Source: Brevibacterium senegalense | GTDB taxonomy: Bacteria > Actinomycetota > Actinomycetes > Actinomycetales > Brevibacteriaceae | DNA length: 57,299 bases | Assembly: GCF_000285835.1 (NCBI RefSeq) | Contig: NZ_HE978612.1 | Location: 1 to 57,299, forward strand | Direction: 5' to 3' | Part shown: one piece after another, positions 1 to 8,253 of the stretch | Numbering within the stretch: position 1 is the first letter of the stretch | Layout: each line of letters starts with the position of its first letter | Translations under genes and position numbers: made by a program | The notes under the pieces: generated by a model | What the model saw: only the letters and a program-made list of their open reading frames with translations | What the model was told of the DNA's origin: nothing | Databases searched by the model: none

Positions 1-539
1 CCAAGGACCTCGACGACGCACAACTCTACGTGTGCCTGCTCCGACACTCTCAACCGCTGCTGCCGATGCGATCTCCTCCTCGACTTCCCCAGCCTCCATC
101 TGACCGCGGTACTGAAGGGCCACGCAGGCCTGGTGCTCGAGGTTGAGTCTGCGATCCAGTCACCGGCTGCCCCGGCTGCGGGGTCATCGCCACAGGTCAC
201 GGCCGGATCGTGACCTCGATGATCGACACGCCCTGGGCAGGGCGGCCGGTACGGATCCGGTGGCGCAAACGCCGCTGGATCTGTCGCGAGCCCCTCTGCG
301 ACGTCGCCACCGTCGTTGAGCAGAACCCGGAAGTCTGCGCTGCGCGAGGGCTGCTGAGCACGCGCGCGATCCGCTGGGCATCCGGACAGCTCCGCCGTGA
401 GGGAGCAACGATCCAGGGCCTGGCCCGCCAGCTCGGGACAACCTGGAACACGCTGTGGTCCCAGGTCCGACCAGTCCTGATCGAGGCCGCGAACGACCCG
501 TCCCACTTCGAGGGCGTGCAGGTCCTGGGCGTGGACGAC
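1..539 (+). pseudogene. ISL3-family transposase remnant (5' part, frameshifted, truncated)
   Basis: This is the N-terminal part of an ISL3-type transposase, a DDE enzyme that moves its own insertion sequence. Frame 1 is open from the window edge to about 149. A one-base shift near 146-150 moves the reading to frame 3, which carries the family's zinc-binding pair CPGC (165-176), the basic stretch WRKRRWIC with a further Cys pair, and the helix-turn-helix region ending in the conserved GLARQLGTTWNTLW. The catalytic DDE domain is absent because homology stops just after the motif VLGVD near 538. Any GTG start at 210 is only an artefact of the decayed frame. The copy cannot transpose by itself. 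Confidence 0.75.
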
Positions 540-785
540 TCCCCCGCGCGCTGTGCGGGGCAGGGGATGGCGTTCGTCCGGGTCCCGGAGGAGAAGTCGG
601 TGAAGAATCGCCTGCACATCGACCTCGCTCCGCACACCTCTCAGGACCGCGATGAGGAGATCGCACGGCTCCTGCAGCTGGGGGCCGCGCATACGGATGT
701 CGGGCAGACGGAGGCGGACGGGTGGACCGTCCTGCGAGACCCGGAGGGGAACGAATTCTGCGTGCTCTCCAGCCGTGATTCTTGA
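540..785 (+). pseudogene. VOC/glyoxalase-like gene, 3' fragment fused to the ISL3 remnant
   Basis: Roughly 80 codons match the C-terminal half of a glyoxalase-like (VOC superfamily) protein: the strand segment RVPEEKSVKNRLHIDL, followed by helix EEIARLLQLGA and the terminal DPEGNEFCVL, which carries the metal-ligand Glu typical of this family. The N-terminal half is missing. The fragment sits in the same frame as the transposase remnant, so one uninterrupted reading frame (210-785) crosses the junction. It is most likely the scar of an insertion followed by deletion. Whether the chimera is translated cannot be told from sequence. The breakpoint is placed by homology and may be off by some bases. 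Confidence 0.7.
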
Positions 786-806
786 CCGCTGCGGGGACAG
801 CAGCTC

Positions 807-2051
807 ATGAACACGCCAGACGTCCTCGAACGCGACTGCGTCATCGCAGGCGGAGGGCCTGCGGGGATGGTGCTGGGCTGCCTCCTGGCCCGCCGCGGCC
901 TGAACGTCACCGTGCTGGAGAAGCACGCGGACTTCCTGCGCGACTTCCGGGGCGACACGATCCACCCCTCGACCATCACCGTGCTGCGCGACCTGGGTCT
1001 GGCCGAGAGGCTCCTCGACCTACCGCTGTCACGCGTTCCGACGATGGACGCGGTCGTCGACGGTTCGCGGTTCACGGCGGTCGACTTCTCCACTCTCCCC
1101 GGCCCGGACGACTTCCTTGTGTTCGCGCCGCAGTGGGACTTCCTCGACTTCCTGGCATCCGAGGGCGCGCGGCTGCCGGGATTCGACCTGCGGATGCGCA
1201 CGGGGGCGCACGACCTGCTCCTGAAGGACCACAGCATCGTGGGTGTCCGTGCCTCGGACGACCAGGGGGAGGTCGAGATCCGTGCGACGCTCACCGTCGC
1301 CTCGGATGGGCGCACCTCCCTGCTGCGGCAGAAGGCGGAACTGGTCCCGGTCGAGACCGGCGTCCCGACCGATGTCCTGTGGTTCCGCCTGCCCAAGCCG
1401 CAGGACCCGCCGCCCACGACGCTGGGCTACGTGTCCGCGAAGGGGCTGGTGCTCACCCTCGAGCGAGGGGACTACTACCAGGCCGGCACTGTCATCCCGA
1501 AGGGGCGGTTCGCTCAGCTGCGGGCGCAGGGCCTCGACGCATTCCGCGCGCGGCTCGCCTCCGCCGCGCCGCCGCTGACCGGTGTCGTCGGTGCGCTGGA
1601 GGACTGGGATCAGATCAAGCTGCTGTCCGTCCAGCTGAACCACCTACCGCAGTGGCATCGGCCCGGCTTCATCGCGATCGGCGACGCCGTCCATGCGATG
1701 TCGCCCGTCTTCGGTGTGGGCGTCAACTACGCGATCCAGGACGCCGTCGCACTGTCCAACGCGATCGCTGACGACCTGGCCGGGGGCACCGTTCCAGAAG
1801 CCGTGCTCGCCCGGGTCCAGGCCCGCCGCGAGCGGCCGGTCCGCGCGATGCAGCGCATCCAGCGGTTCGCGCACCGAGGGCTGGGACGGGTGACGAGAGC
1901 TCGCGGCGACCGCTTCATGCCCCGGCCGATCGCGGCCGGCGCGGGCGTCCTGCAGCCTCTGATCCAGCGCACCCTGGCGCACCTGATCGGATACGGCTTC
2001 CTCCCCGAGCGTCCTGACCTCTGCGACGCAGTGGGGGAGCGGCCTGCGTGA
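807..2051 (+). CDS. FAD-dependent monooxygenase (PHBH-type)
   Basis: A 414-residue flavoprotein of the aromatic hydroxylase (p-hydroxybenzoate hydroxylase) fold. The dinucleotide-binding GGGPAG lies at residues 15-20, an acidic strand end follows (LEKH), and the second FAD motif GDAVHAMSP starts at G292-D293. The DG motif (SDGRTS) that binds both FAD and NAD(P)H is near residue 168. Members use NAD(P)H and oxygen to hydroxylate small aromatic or polyketide-like substrates, or act as related oxidoreductases; the substrate here is unknown. No membrane segment or signal is seen. It starts just after the ISL3/VOC scar and converges on the SRPBCC gene with 9 bp between stops. Confidence 0.85.
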   Translation: MNTPDVLERDCVIAGGGPAGMVLGCLLARRGLNVTVLEKHADFLRDFRGDTIHPSTITVLRDLGLAERLLDLPLSRVPTMDAVVDGSRFTAVDFSTLPGPDDFLVFAPQWDFLDFLASEGARLPGFDLRMRTGAHDLLLKDHSIVGVRASDDQGEVEIRATLTVASDGRTSLLRQKAELVPVETGVPTDVLWFRLPKPQDPPPTTLGYVSAKGLVLTLERGDYYQAGTVIPKGRFAQLRAQGLDAFRARLASAAPPLTGVVGALEDWDQIKLLSVQLNHLPQWHRPGFIAIGDAVHAMSPVFGVGVNYAIQDAVALSNAIADDLAGGTVPEAVLARVQARRERPVRAMQRIQRFAHRGLGRVTRARGDRFMPRPIAAGAGVLQPLIQRTLAHLIGYGFLPERPDLCDAVGERPA

Positions 2052-2060
2052 CCGGGCCGC

Positions 2061-2522
2061 CTACGGTCCCACCAGCGCAGAGAGGTTCGCCAAGGAGGAC
2101 GTGAGTCCCGCGGCGTGGTCGCGGGCGCGGATGCCGGATGGGACGTTGCGGGCCACGACCTCGACGATCGTGCCCTCCTCGACAGGGTGAAGGCTCCACT
2201 CCATCTGCATCGTTCCGTGGAATGCCGCGTCATCGGATTCGAAGTCGATCTCGTGCACGACGCGTTCGCCCGGCACGATCTCCACGATCCGCGTCGTGGA
2301 GACATCGGAGTCTGCCGATGTCTTGCCCGGTGCATCGGATGCATCCTCGTAGGTGAGCACGAGGCGGTACGACCCGCCCTCGCGCATGTCGAACTCCTCG
2401 AACCTGCCGTGCATCCCGGCCGGCGGCAGCCACCGCTGCAGCGCCTCGCGCTGCGTCAGCGCCTCGAACACGCGGGCACTGTCGACGTGGACGAGGAGGC
2501 TGGCGCGGTCCGTTCTGCCCAT
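2061..2522 (-). CDS. SRPBCC / AHSA1-like domain protein
   Basis: A 153-residue single-domain protein of the START/Bet v1-like superfamily (AHSA1 branch). Family hallmarks are the N-terminal strand with VFEALTQREALQRWLPP, the central GGSYRLVLTYED, and the C-terminal helix LTSSLANLSALV. Such proteins bind hydrophobic ligands in an open barrel, but the ligand cannot be predicted. The ATG is preceded by a TAGGGT hexamer 7 nt upstream and no Shine-Dalgarno, suggesting a leaderless message. Confidence 0.8.
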   Translation of the reverse strand: MGRTDRASLLVHVDSARVFEALTQREALQRWLPPAGMHGRFEEFDMREGGSYRLVLTYEDASDAPGKTSADSDVSTTRIVEIVPGERVVHEIDFESDDAAFHGTMQMEWSLHPVEEGTIVEVVARNVPSGIRARDHAAGLTSSLANLSALVGP

Positions 2523-2529
2523 GCGATCG

Positions 2530-2535
2530 ACCCTA
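2530..2535 (-). promoter_or_regulatory. -10 box of leaderless SRPBCC gene
   Basis: On the minus strand TAGGGT is followed after 7 nt by the ATG at 2522. This places transcription start at or next to the initiation codon. No convincing -35 element was seen. Confidence 0.5.
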
Positions 2536-2720
2536 TGTGGTGGAGCTCACCCCGGTCGAGACCCGCAGTATCCTCCTGACACGCAGCTGGCGCTTGCGGC
2601 CACGATCAGGTTCATCCGGCCCGGCGCCTGTCCTGCCCGGACGGCAATGAAGGACTGACCTAGGGTTCAGAACAGAAGAACTCATACATCTGCCGAACCA
2701 CATCGAATCGAGGTTTCCGC

Positions 2721-3806
2721 GTGGCACTGGAAATGGGGCTCTGGCGCGCCGAGGGAGACAGACTGAGTCGGATCGTCCCGACTGCGATCGGGCTGGAGTC
2801 CCAACTCGAGAACTTCATCGAGTCAGACCCAGCGATCCTGGGCGAGCCCCTGCTCATCATCGGTCGTCAGGTCGCGACGGCGCATGGTGGGTACATCGAT
2901 CTGCTGGCTCTCGACGAGACGGCGGCCGTGCATGTTATCGAGTTGAAGCGCGACAAGACACCCCGCGACGTGACGGCACAGACGCTGGACTACGGATCGT
3001 GGGTCTCCGAACTGGGTCGCGCCGACATCCAGGCGATCTTCGAGGCGCGCAATCCGGGCGCAGTACTGGAGGAGGCGTTCGCTGAGCGTTTCAACGACAC
3101 TCTGCCGGAGGAGGTCAACGGCACGCAGACGTTCACGATCGTCGCCGCCACGGTCGACGCGGCGACCGAGCGCATCGTCCGGTTCCTGCATGAGGACTTC
3201 GGAGTGCCTATCAACGTCGTCTTCTTCCGCCACTTCGAGGACAACGGCGCCACGTACCTTGCTCGGTCCTGGCTGGTCGAACACGAGACGGCTCCCGCGT
3301 CGACCAAGGTGGCGGGGCAGTCCCGCACCCGTGAGATCTGGAACGGGCATGACTGGTACGTCGCCTTCGGAGAGGAGGCAGGCGAGCGCTCCTGGAACGA
3401 TGCCCGGCGATACGGCTTCGTCTCCGGCGGCGGAGGCATGTGGTTCTCGCGGACGCTCAAGAATCTGCCGATCGGTGCTCGGGTCTTCGTCCACATCCCG
3501 AAGACTGGCTACGTGGGAGTCGGGACGGTCAGCGGCGAGGCCCGCCGTTTCGATGAGACGGAGGTCGAGCACGACGGCCGCGCAATGCGGTTGACCGATC
3601 TGCCCCTCGAAGGGCGCTACCGTCACGAGGGCGACGACGAGGACGACCGCGCCGAGTGGGCCGTGCCGGTCGACTGGATCCACACGGTGCAGCGCGAGCA
3701 GGCCTTCTGGAGAACCGGGATGTTCGCGAACCAGAACACGGCGACGCGCCTGCGGCAGAAGTTCACCATCGAGCAGGTGACCGAGGCCTTCCGCCTCAAC
3801 GACTGA
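2721..3806 (+). CDS. PD-(D/E)XK nuclease (NucS/DUF91-like) with EVE/PUA-like C-terminal region
   Basis: A 361-residue protein. Residues 20-110 look like the NucS/DUF91 nuclease core: helix LESQLENFIE (Glu30), D60 in GGYIDLLAL, E74 and K76 in VIELKRDKT, then a helix with Q87. These would be the metal-binding and catalytic residues of a PD-(D/E)XK site. Residues about 205-330 (NGHDWYVAFGEE, then RVFVHIPKTGYVGVGTVSG) resemble EVE/PUA-like modules, which read modified bases or nucleotides. The start is GTG with a GAGG motif 7 nt before. The gene is monocistronic and slightly lower in GC than its neighbours. It is not the mismatch nuclease NucS itself. A role in repair or defence is inference. Confidence 0.7.
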   Translation: MALEMGLWRAEGDRLSRIVPTAIGLESQLENFIESDPAILGEPLLIIGRQVATAHGGYIDLLALDETAAVHVIELKRDKTPRDVTAQTLDYGSWVSELGRADIQAIFEARNPGAVLEEAFAERFNDTLPEEVNGTQTFTIVAATVDAATERIVRFLHEDFGVPINVVFFRHFEDNGATYLARSWLVEHETAPASTKVAGQSRTREIWNGHDWYVAFGEEAGERSWNDARRYGFVSGGGGMWFSRTLKNLPIGARVFVHIPKTGYVGVGTVSGEARRFDETEVEHDGRAMRLTDLPLEGRYRHEGDDEDDRAEWAVPVDWIHTVQREQAFWRTGMFANQNTATRLRQKFTIEQVTEAFRLND

Positions 3807-3904
3807 ACCCGGCCCCGTTCGCCGTCACCCGCAGCCAGGACACTCACCCCGCCCGCACTCTGAGATCCCGGTCCGCCCATGTGACGCGCCTCACCCGGTA
3901 TCGG

Positions 3905-3910
3905 TAGTGT
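3905..3910 (+). promoter_or_regulatory. -10 box of leaderless SCO6745-like gene
   Basis: TAGTGT lies 7 nt before the ATG at 3918, with no Shine-Dalgarno in between. The geometry fits transcription starting on the initiation codon. Confidence 0.5.
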
Positions 3911-3917
3911 CGGGTGC

Positions 3918-4853
3918 ATGACACGAGCAGCGCAGATCCGCACCGCGACGAAGCGGCTGGACACCTTCCACTCCGCTTCCTACTTCGCGCCCGCCATGAC
4001 GCAGGCACTCACCGACTCGGGTCTCCCGCTGGAGTCCCACTACCTGGCGCAGCGGTCCGCGCCGTTGGGCGTCGCCTCCCCAGAGCTGGTCGTCGCGACC
4101 TTTTTCAATTACGCGCCGGACTACGTCGAGCAGCAGATCCCGGCCTGCTGGGAGTCCGTGCGACCGGAGGACGCGACTGCGGCCCGACTGACCGGCGTGG
4201 AGAACCTGGCCCAGCAGCTCCTGGACTCCGACGGCCCCGCCGCGGTGGGCCTGGACTCCCAGGAGATCAGTGCGCTCGCCACCCGCATCGCCGAGGCCGT
4301 CCAACCGGTCCTCGACACGCAGCCCCTGAGCGGTCGCCCCCTCTACGCCGCACACGTCGCCGCACTGCGGGCCCACACGACCCCCGCCGCGAACCCGGCA
4401 CTCCAGCCTCTGGTCGACCTGTGGCGATCGGTCACCCTGCTGCGCGAATGCCGCGGCGACGCGCACATCGGCGCGCTCGTGACGGTGGGACTGACCGGAC
4501 TCGAGGCCGTCGTCCTCGACAGCGCGACCGGCAAGTCGTTCTACCCGTGGTCCATGCGGAAGACCCGCGGCTGGACGGAGGAGCAGTGGCGCGAAGCCGC
4601 ACAGGCTCTGGCCGACCGCGGTCTGCTGACCGGCCCCGGTGACGACGCGCATCTGACGGACGCGGGCACTGCGCTCAAGGCGGAGGCCGAGGACCGCACC
4701 GACGCCGCCGTCGCGGCCTCGTGGGCGACGCTCGACGACGACCAGCTGGCCGCCCTGGCCGATGACGCGAAGATCATCGCGAAACTGGTCCTGAGCTCCG
4801 GTGCAATGCCCACCCGCATCTTCGGACACGGCAGCGACGCGAAGAAGAGCTGA
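3918..4853 (+). CDS. SCO6745 family protein (helix-turn-helix-like)
   Basis: A 311-residue cytosolic protein of the actinobacterial family named after Streptomyces SCO6745. Recognisable segments are the N-terminal FHSASYFAP, the RSAPLG...VATFFNYAP block, the central VTLLRECRGDAHIGAL, and the C-terminal KTRGWTEEQWREAAQALADRG, which resembles a winged-helix end. The family is often annotated as helix-turn-helix containing, but its biochemical role is not known to me. It is followed by a strong hairpin and converges on orn. Confidence 0.75.
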   Translation: MTRAAQIRTATKRLDTFHSASYFAPAMTQALTDSGLPLESHYLAQRSAPLGVASPELVVATFFNYAPDYVEQQIPACWESVRPEDATAARLTGVENLAQQLLDSDGPAAVGLDSQEISALATRIAEAVQPVLDTQPLSGRPLYAAHVAALRAHTTPAANPALQPLVDLWRSVTLLRECRGDAHIGALVTVGLTGLEAVVLDSATGKSFYPWSMRKTRGWTEEQWREAAQALADRGLLTGPGDDAHLTDAGTALKAEAEDRTDAAVAASWATLDDDQLAALADDAKIIAKLVLSSGAMPTRIFGHGSDAKKS

Positions 4854-4875
4854 CGCAGCTTGGCCTCGCACGACA

Positions 4876-4911
4876 GCGGCCGGACGCCCCGTCACGGGAC
4901 CGTCCGGCCGC
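4876..4911. terminator. Bidirectional hairpin terminator
   Basis: An 11-bp perfect stem (GCGGCCGGACG at 4876-4886 with its complement at 4901-4911) encloses a 14-nt loop whose CCCG/CGGG can pair further. It lies between the convergent SCO6745-like and orn genes. There is no T-run, as is usual in actinobacteria. Confidence 0.75.
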
Positions 4912-4939
4912 CGCCCTGTGCCGAGTGGAGAAGGGCTTC

Positions 4940-5554
4940 TCAGCCCTCTGCCGTCGCGTACGCCTCGACGACCTGGGCCGCCAAGGTCTTCGCCTCGTCC
5001 GAGGACGGCTCCTCCCCGCGGAACACGGACTTCCGGTAGTACGCGAGTTCCCGGATCGAGTCCTGGATGTCGCCCAGTGCGCGGTGACCGCCGGTCTTCT
5101 CCGGTGACTGGAAGTAGGCGCGCGGGAACCAGCGGCGCGCCAGTTCCTTGATGGTCGACACGTCGAGGATTCGGTAGTGCAGATGGTCGACGATCTGCGG
5201 CATCTGCTTGACGAGGAACGTCTTGTCCGTGCCCACGGAGTTGCCGGCCAGTGGCGCCTTCCCGGATTCCGGCACGTGCTGCCGGATGTAGGCGAGCACC
5301 TGCTCCTGTGCCTCCTCGACGCTCATCCCGGCGTCCAGTTGCGTGATGAGGCCCGAGGCCGTGTGCATCTTCGTCACGAACTCGCCCATATTGTCCCGCG
5401 CCCGCTGCGAGGGTCGGATGACGACGTCGATGCCCTCATCCAGCGGGTTGAGGTCGAAGTCGGTCACGATCGCCGCGACCTCGACCAGTTCGTCGACCTC
5501 CAGTTCGAGGCCGGTCATCTCGCAGTCGATCCATACGATTCTGTCGTGAGCCAT
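4940..5554 (-). CDS. orn: Oligoribonuclease
   Basis: A 204-residue DEDDh 3'-5' exoribonuclease that degrades di- and short oligoribonucleotides at the end of RNA decay and of cyclic-dinucleotide turnover. Exonuclease motif I is WIDCEMTGL near residue 8 (Asp and Glu metal ligands). Motif II is the GNSVGTDKTFL region and motif III the KTGGHRALGDIQDSI block with the catalytic His. Length and ends match the family. The ATG is 6 nt from a TAGGAT box on the minus strand, so the message is probably leaderless. It is divergent from the MMPL transporter. Confidence 0.97.
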   Translation of the reverse strand: MAHDRIVWIDCEMTGLELEVDELVEVAAIVTDFDLNPLDEGIDVVIRPSQRARDNMGEFVTKMHTASGLITQLDAGMSVEEAQEQVLAYIRQHVPESGKAPLAGNSVGTDKTFLVKQMPQIVDHLHYRILDVSTIKELARRWFPRAYFQSPEKTGGHRALGDIQDSIRELAYYRKSVFRGEEPSSDEAKTLAAQVVEAYATAEG

Positions 5555-5560
5555 GGTGCG

Positions 5561-5566
5561 ATCCTA
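5561..5566 (-). promoter_or_regulatory. -10 box of leaderless orn
   Basis: TAGGAT on the minus strand, 6 nt upstream of the orn ATG (5554). Confidence 0.5.
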
Positions 5567-5656
5567 TGCGCACCTGCGGACACGGCACCTGCGCGGGGCG
5601 CGCCCGCCGGGCCGTCCGCACCACGACCGCGCCTGTCCCGATGGCACGCCCGGGCG

Positions 5657-5662
5657 TAGGGT
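5657..5662 (+). promoter_or_regulatory. -10 box of leaderless MMPL gene
   Basis: TAGGGT, 7 nt upstream of the ATG at 5670. It supports this ATG over the upstream in-frame codon at 5553. Confidence 0.5.
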
Positions 5663-5669
5663 GGCGCTC

Positions 5670-8096
5670 ATGTCCCCACTCCGCGCCGACCGCGTGCCCG
5701 GCTGGCTGCGCGTCCTCCTGCCGGTCGTCCTCGTCCTCATCTGGCTGGCCGGCGCCGGTGTGGGCGGGCCCTACTTCGGCAAGGTCGACGAGGTCTCCTC
5801 GAACGACAGCACCGCCTACCTCCCCGAATCCGCGGAGGCCACCGTCGTCCAGGACCGCCAGGGCGATTTCTCCGAGGACGACGCGCTGCCCGCCGTCGTC
5901 GTCTTCGTCGCCCCGGACACCTTCACGGACACGCAGCTGGATGCCGTCGCCCAGGCCGTCGAGACCGCCGCGGACGCCGTCCCCGCCGTGCTGGACGGCG
6001 CGTCGCCGGCGATCCCCTCCGACGATGGCGTCGCCGCGCAGGCCTTCATCCCGCTGGACGCGGACGCGGACACCGCCGAGGCCGTCGTCGCCCTGGACGA
6101 GGCCCTCACCGCCGAGGTCCCGGCCGGCATCGACGCGCTCGTCACCGGGCCGGCCGGATTCTCCGCGGACCTGGCAGCCGCGTTCGCCGGCATCGACGGA
6201 CTGCTGCTGATCGTCGCCCTGTCTGCGGTCTTCGTGATCCTCGTCCTCGTCTACCGCTCCGCCCTGCTGCCGTTCGCGGTGCTGGGCACCTCGATGTTCG
6301 CCCTGTGCGTGGCCCTGCTGACGGTGTGGTGGCTGGCGAAGGCCGGCGTCCTCCTGCTGTCAGGGCAGACGCAGGGCATCCTCTTCATCCTCGTGATCGG
6401 CGCGGCGACGGACTACGCACTCCTCGTGACCGCACGGTGCCGCGAGGCGCTCACCCGCACCCGTTCCGCCTGGGACGCGGTGGGCGAGGCCGTGCGCGGG
6501 TCGATCGAGCCGATCCTGGCCTCCGGCGGCACCGTCATCGCGGGCCTCCTCTGCCTCCTGCTGTCGGATCTCAAGTCGAACAGCTCGCTGGGACCCGTCG
6601 CCGCGATCGGCATCGTCTTCGCGATGCTCTCCGCCCTCACCTTCCTGCCGGCCGTCCTCGTCCTGCTGGGTCGCGTCGCGTTCTGGCCGCGCGTGCCGCA
6701 CGCACCGACGGCGGGCTCCGCGGCGACCAGCTCCGCAGCGACCGGACCCCTGGGAGACCGCGCCGCGTCGCCGGGCTCCGTGTCGGGCGACTCGACCTCG
6801 GGAGCCTCCACCCGGTCCGCCGTCCGCCTCCTGGCCCGCCGCACCGCCGGCGGAAACCAGCCTGCCCGCGTCGCCCACCGCCCGCCGGACCTGGGGCGGG
6901 GAGTGTGGGCGGCCTCGGCGCGGTTCGTGAGCCGGCACTCGCGAGCGGTGTGGGTCGTGACCACCCTCGTCCTGCTGGCGGGCGCGGCCTTCGTGCCGCA
7001 GCTGCGGGCGGACGGGGTGCCGCAGTCGGACCTGGTGCTGGCGGAGTCGGACGCGCGCGAGGGCCAGGAGCGCCTGGGCGAGCACTTCCCGGCCGGCGCC
7101 GGCTCCCCGCTGGTGGTCCTCGTCGACGAATCGCAGATCCCCGAAGCGGCGGGAGTGCTGCACGAGGCCGCGGACGTCGACTCGGTGTCCGTGCGGGCCG
7201 CGGATGCCCCGGCGGGCACCCTCCCGCTCGATGCGGACGGCGAGGTCGATCAGCGCAGCAGCGCTCCCGGCGGCGCCGGCGACGGTGCTCCCGCGGATGC
7301 GGACGGCGGCGCAGCGGGCCCGCCGGCGGGAGCGGGAGGCCCCACGGCCTCGGCGGCGGAGCCCACCGTCTCCGACGGTCAGGTCCTGCTCGAGGCGACG
7401 CTGACGGTCGCGCCGGATTCGGATGCGGCGCAGCAGGCCGTGCGGGACGTGCGCGCAGAGCTGCACGCGGAGGCGCCCTCCGCCCGGGTGGGCGGCGTGA
7501 GCGCGACCGCGGTCGATACGAACGACACCGCGGTCCACGACCGGAACCTCATCATCCCGGTCATCCTCGCGGTCATCCTCCTCATCCTCATGCTCCTGCT
7601 GCGCTCCGTGCTGGCCCCGGTGCTGCTCATCCTCACGACGGTCCTGTCCTTCGGCACCGCGATGGGCGTGTCCGCGCTGGTCTTCAACCACGTGCTGGGC
7701 TTCCCGGGCGCGGACCCCGCGGTGCCGCTCTACGGGTTCGTGTTCCTCGTGGCACTGGGCATCGACTACAACATCTTCCTCATGACGCGCGTGCGGGAGG
7801 AGACGCTGCGGCACTCGACCCGCGACGGCGTGTTGCGCGGCCTCGTCGTGACGGGGGGCGTCATCACCTCCGCCGGCGTCGTGCTGGCGGCGACGTTCGC
7901 GGCGCTGGGCGTCATCCCCATCCTGTTCCTGGCGCAGCTGGCGTTCATCGTGGCCTTCGGCGTCCTGCTCGACACGTTCATCGTCCGCACGCTGCTGGTG
8001 CCGGCGCTCGTGTACGACATCGGACCGCGCGTGTGGTGGCCCGCGAAGCCGGACGGGACGCGTCCTGACCGTGCGGCAGCGGCGGTGGGGGACTGA
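5670..8096 (+). CDS. MMPL-family RND transporter
   Basis: An 808-residue inner-membrane transporter of the MMPL branch of the RND superfamily. It has the expected two-fold repeat: TM1 (about 13-32), a periplasm-side loop with the PESAEATVV segment, TM2-6 (about 165-340), a long hydrophilic cytosolic linker rich in Ala, Ser and Thr, then TM7, a second external loop and TM8-12. GAATDYALL in TM4 and GIDYNIFLMTRVREE in TM10 are the family's conserved proton-relay motifs (Asp-Tyr). Such proteins export lipids, drugs or siderophores. The substrate is unknown. The second external loop carries a low-complexity Gly/Ala/Asp insert around residues 545-570. The start is set by the -10 box and the TM1 position. 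Confidence 0.9.
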   Translation: MSPLRADRVPGWLRVLLPVVLVLIWLAGAGVGGPYFGKVDEVSSNDSTAYLPESAEATVVQDRQGDFSEDDALPAVVVFVAPDTFTDTQLDAVAQAVETAADAVPAVLDGASPAIPSDDGVAAQAFIPLDADADTAEAVVALDEALTAEVPAGIDALVTGPAGFSADLAAAFAGIDGLLLIVALSAVFVILVLVYRSALLPFAVLGTSMFALCVALLTVWWLAKAGVLLLSGQTQGILFILVIGAATDYALLVTARCREALTRTRSAWDAVGEAVRGSIEPILASGGTVIAGLLCLLLSDLKSNSSLGPVAAIGIVFAMLSALTFLPAVLVLLGRVAFWPRVPHAPTAGSAATSSAATGPLGDRAASPGSVSGDSTSGASTRSAVRLLARRTAGGNQPARVAHRPPDLGRGVWAASARFVSRHSRAVWVVTTLVLLAGAAFVPQLRADGVPQSDLVLAESDAREGQERLGEHFPAGAGSPLVVLVDESQIPEAAGVLHEAADVDSVSVRAADAPAGTLPLDADGEVDQRSSAPGGAGDGAPADADGGAAGPPAGAGGPTASAAEPTVSDGQVLLEATLTVAPDSDAAQQAVRDVRAELHAEAPSARVGGVSATAVDTNDTAVHDRNLIIPVILAVILLILMLLLRSVLAPVLLILTTVLSFGTAMGVSALVFNHVLGFPGADPAVPLYGFVFLVALGIDYNIFLMTRVREETLRHSTRDGVLRGLVVTGGVITSAGVVLAATFAALGVIPILFLAQLAFIVAFGVLLDTFIVRTLLVPALVYDIGPRVWWPAKPDGTRPDRAAAAVGD

Positions 8097-8192
8097 GGCG
8101 GCCACTCATCCCGACGTGGCGGGGGACACGACCTGAGGGCGCGACGTGAGGAGACTGACCGGCGACTCAGTGCCCGGTGCGGGGCCGTTCGG

Positions 8193-8198
8193 TAGAAT
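8193..8198 (+). promoter_or_regulatory. Promoter -10 of the membrane/lipoprotein operon
   Basis: TAGAAT within TTCGGTAGAATC, about 55 nt before the GTG of the operon's first gene. The same TTCGGTAGAATC string recurs before the cysteine desulfurase gene at 13705, so it may mark strong or housekeeping promoters here. A Shine-Dalgarno (GAGAAAGG) precedes the GTG. Confidence 0.5.
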
Positions 8199-8253
8199 CG
8201 CTGTGTTTCGAGGGGAGCCGCTCCGTTCCCCGGCCGTCTGAGAAAGGACCCGC

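Noticed and set aside
6360..8105. A 581-codon minus-strand frame opposite the MMPL gene
   Set aside because: Composition is Arg/Asp/His-rich with no domain; it mirrors the codon pattern of the transporter.
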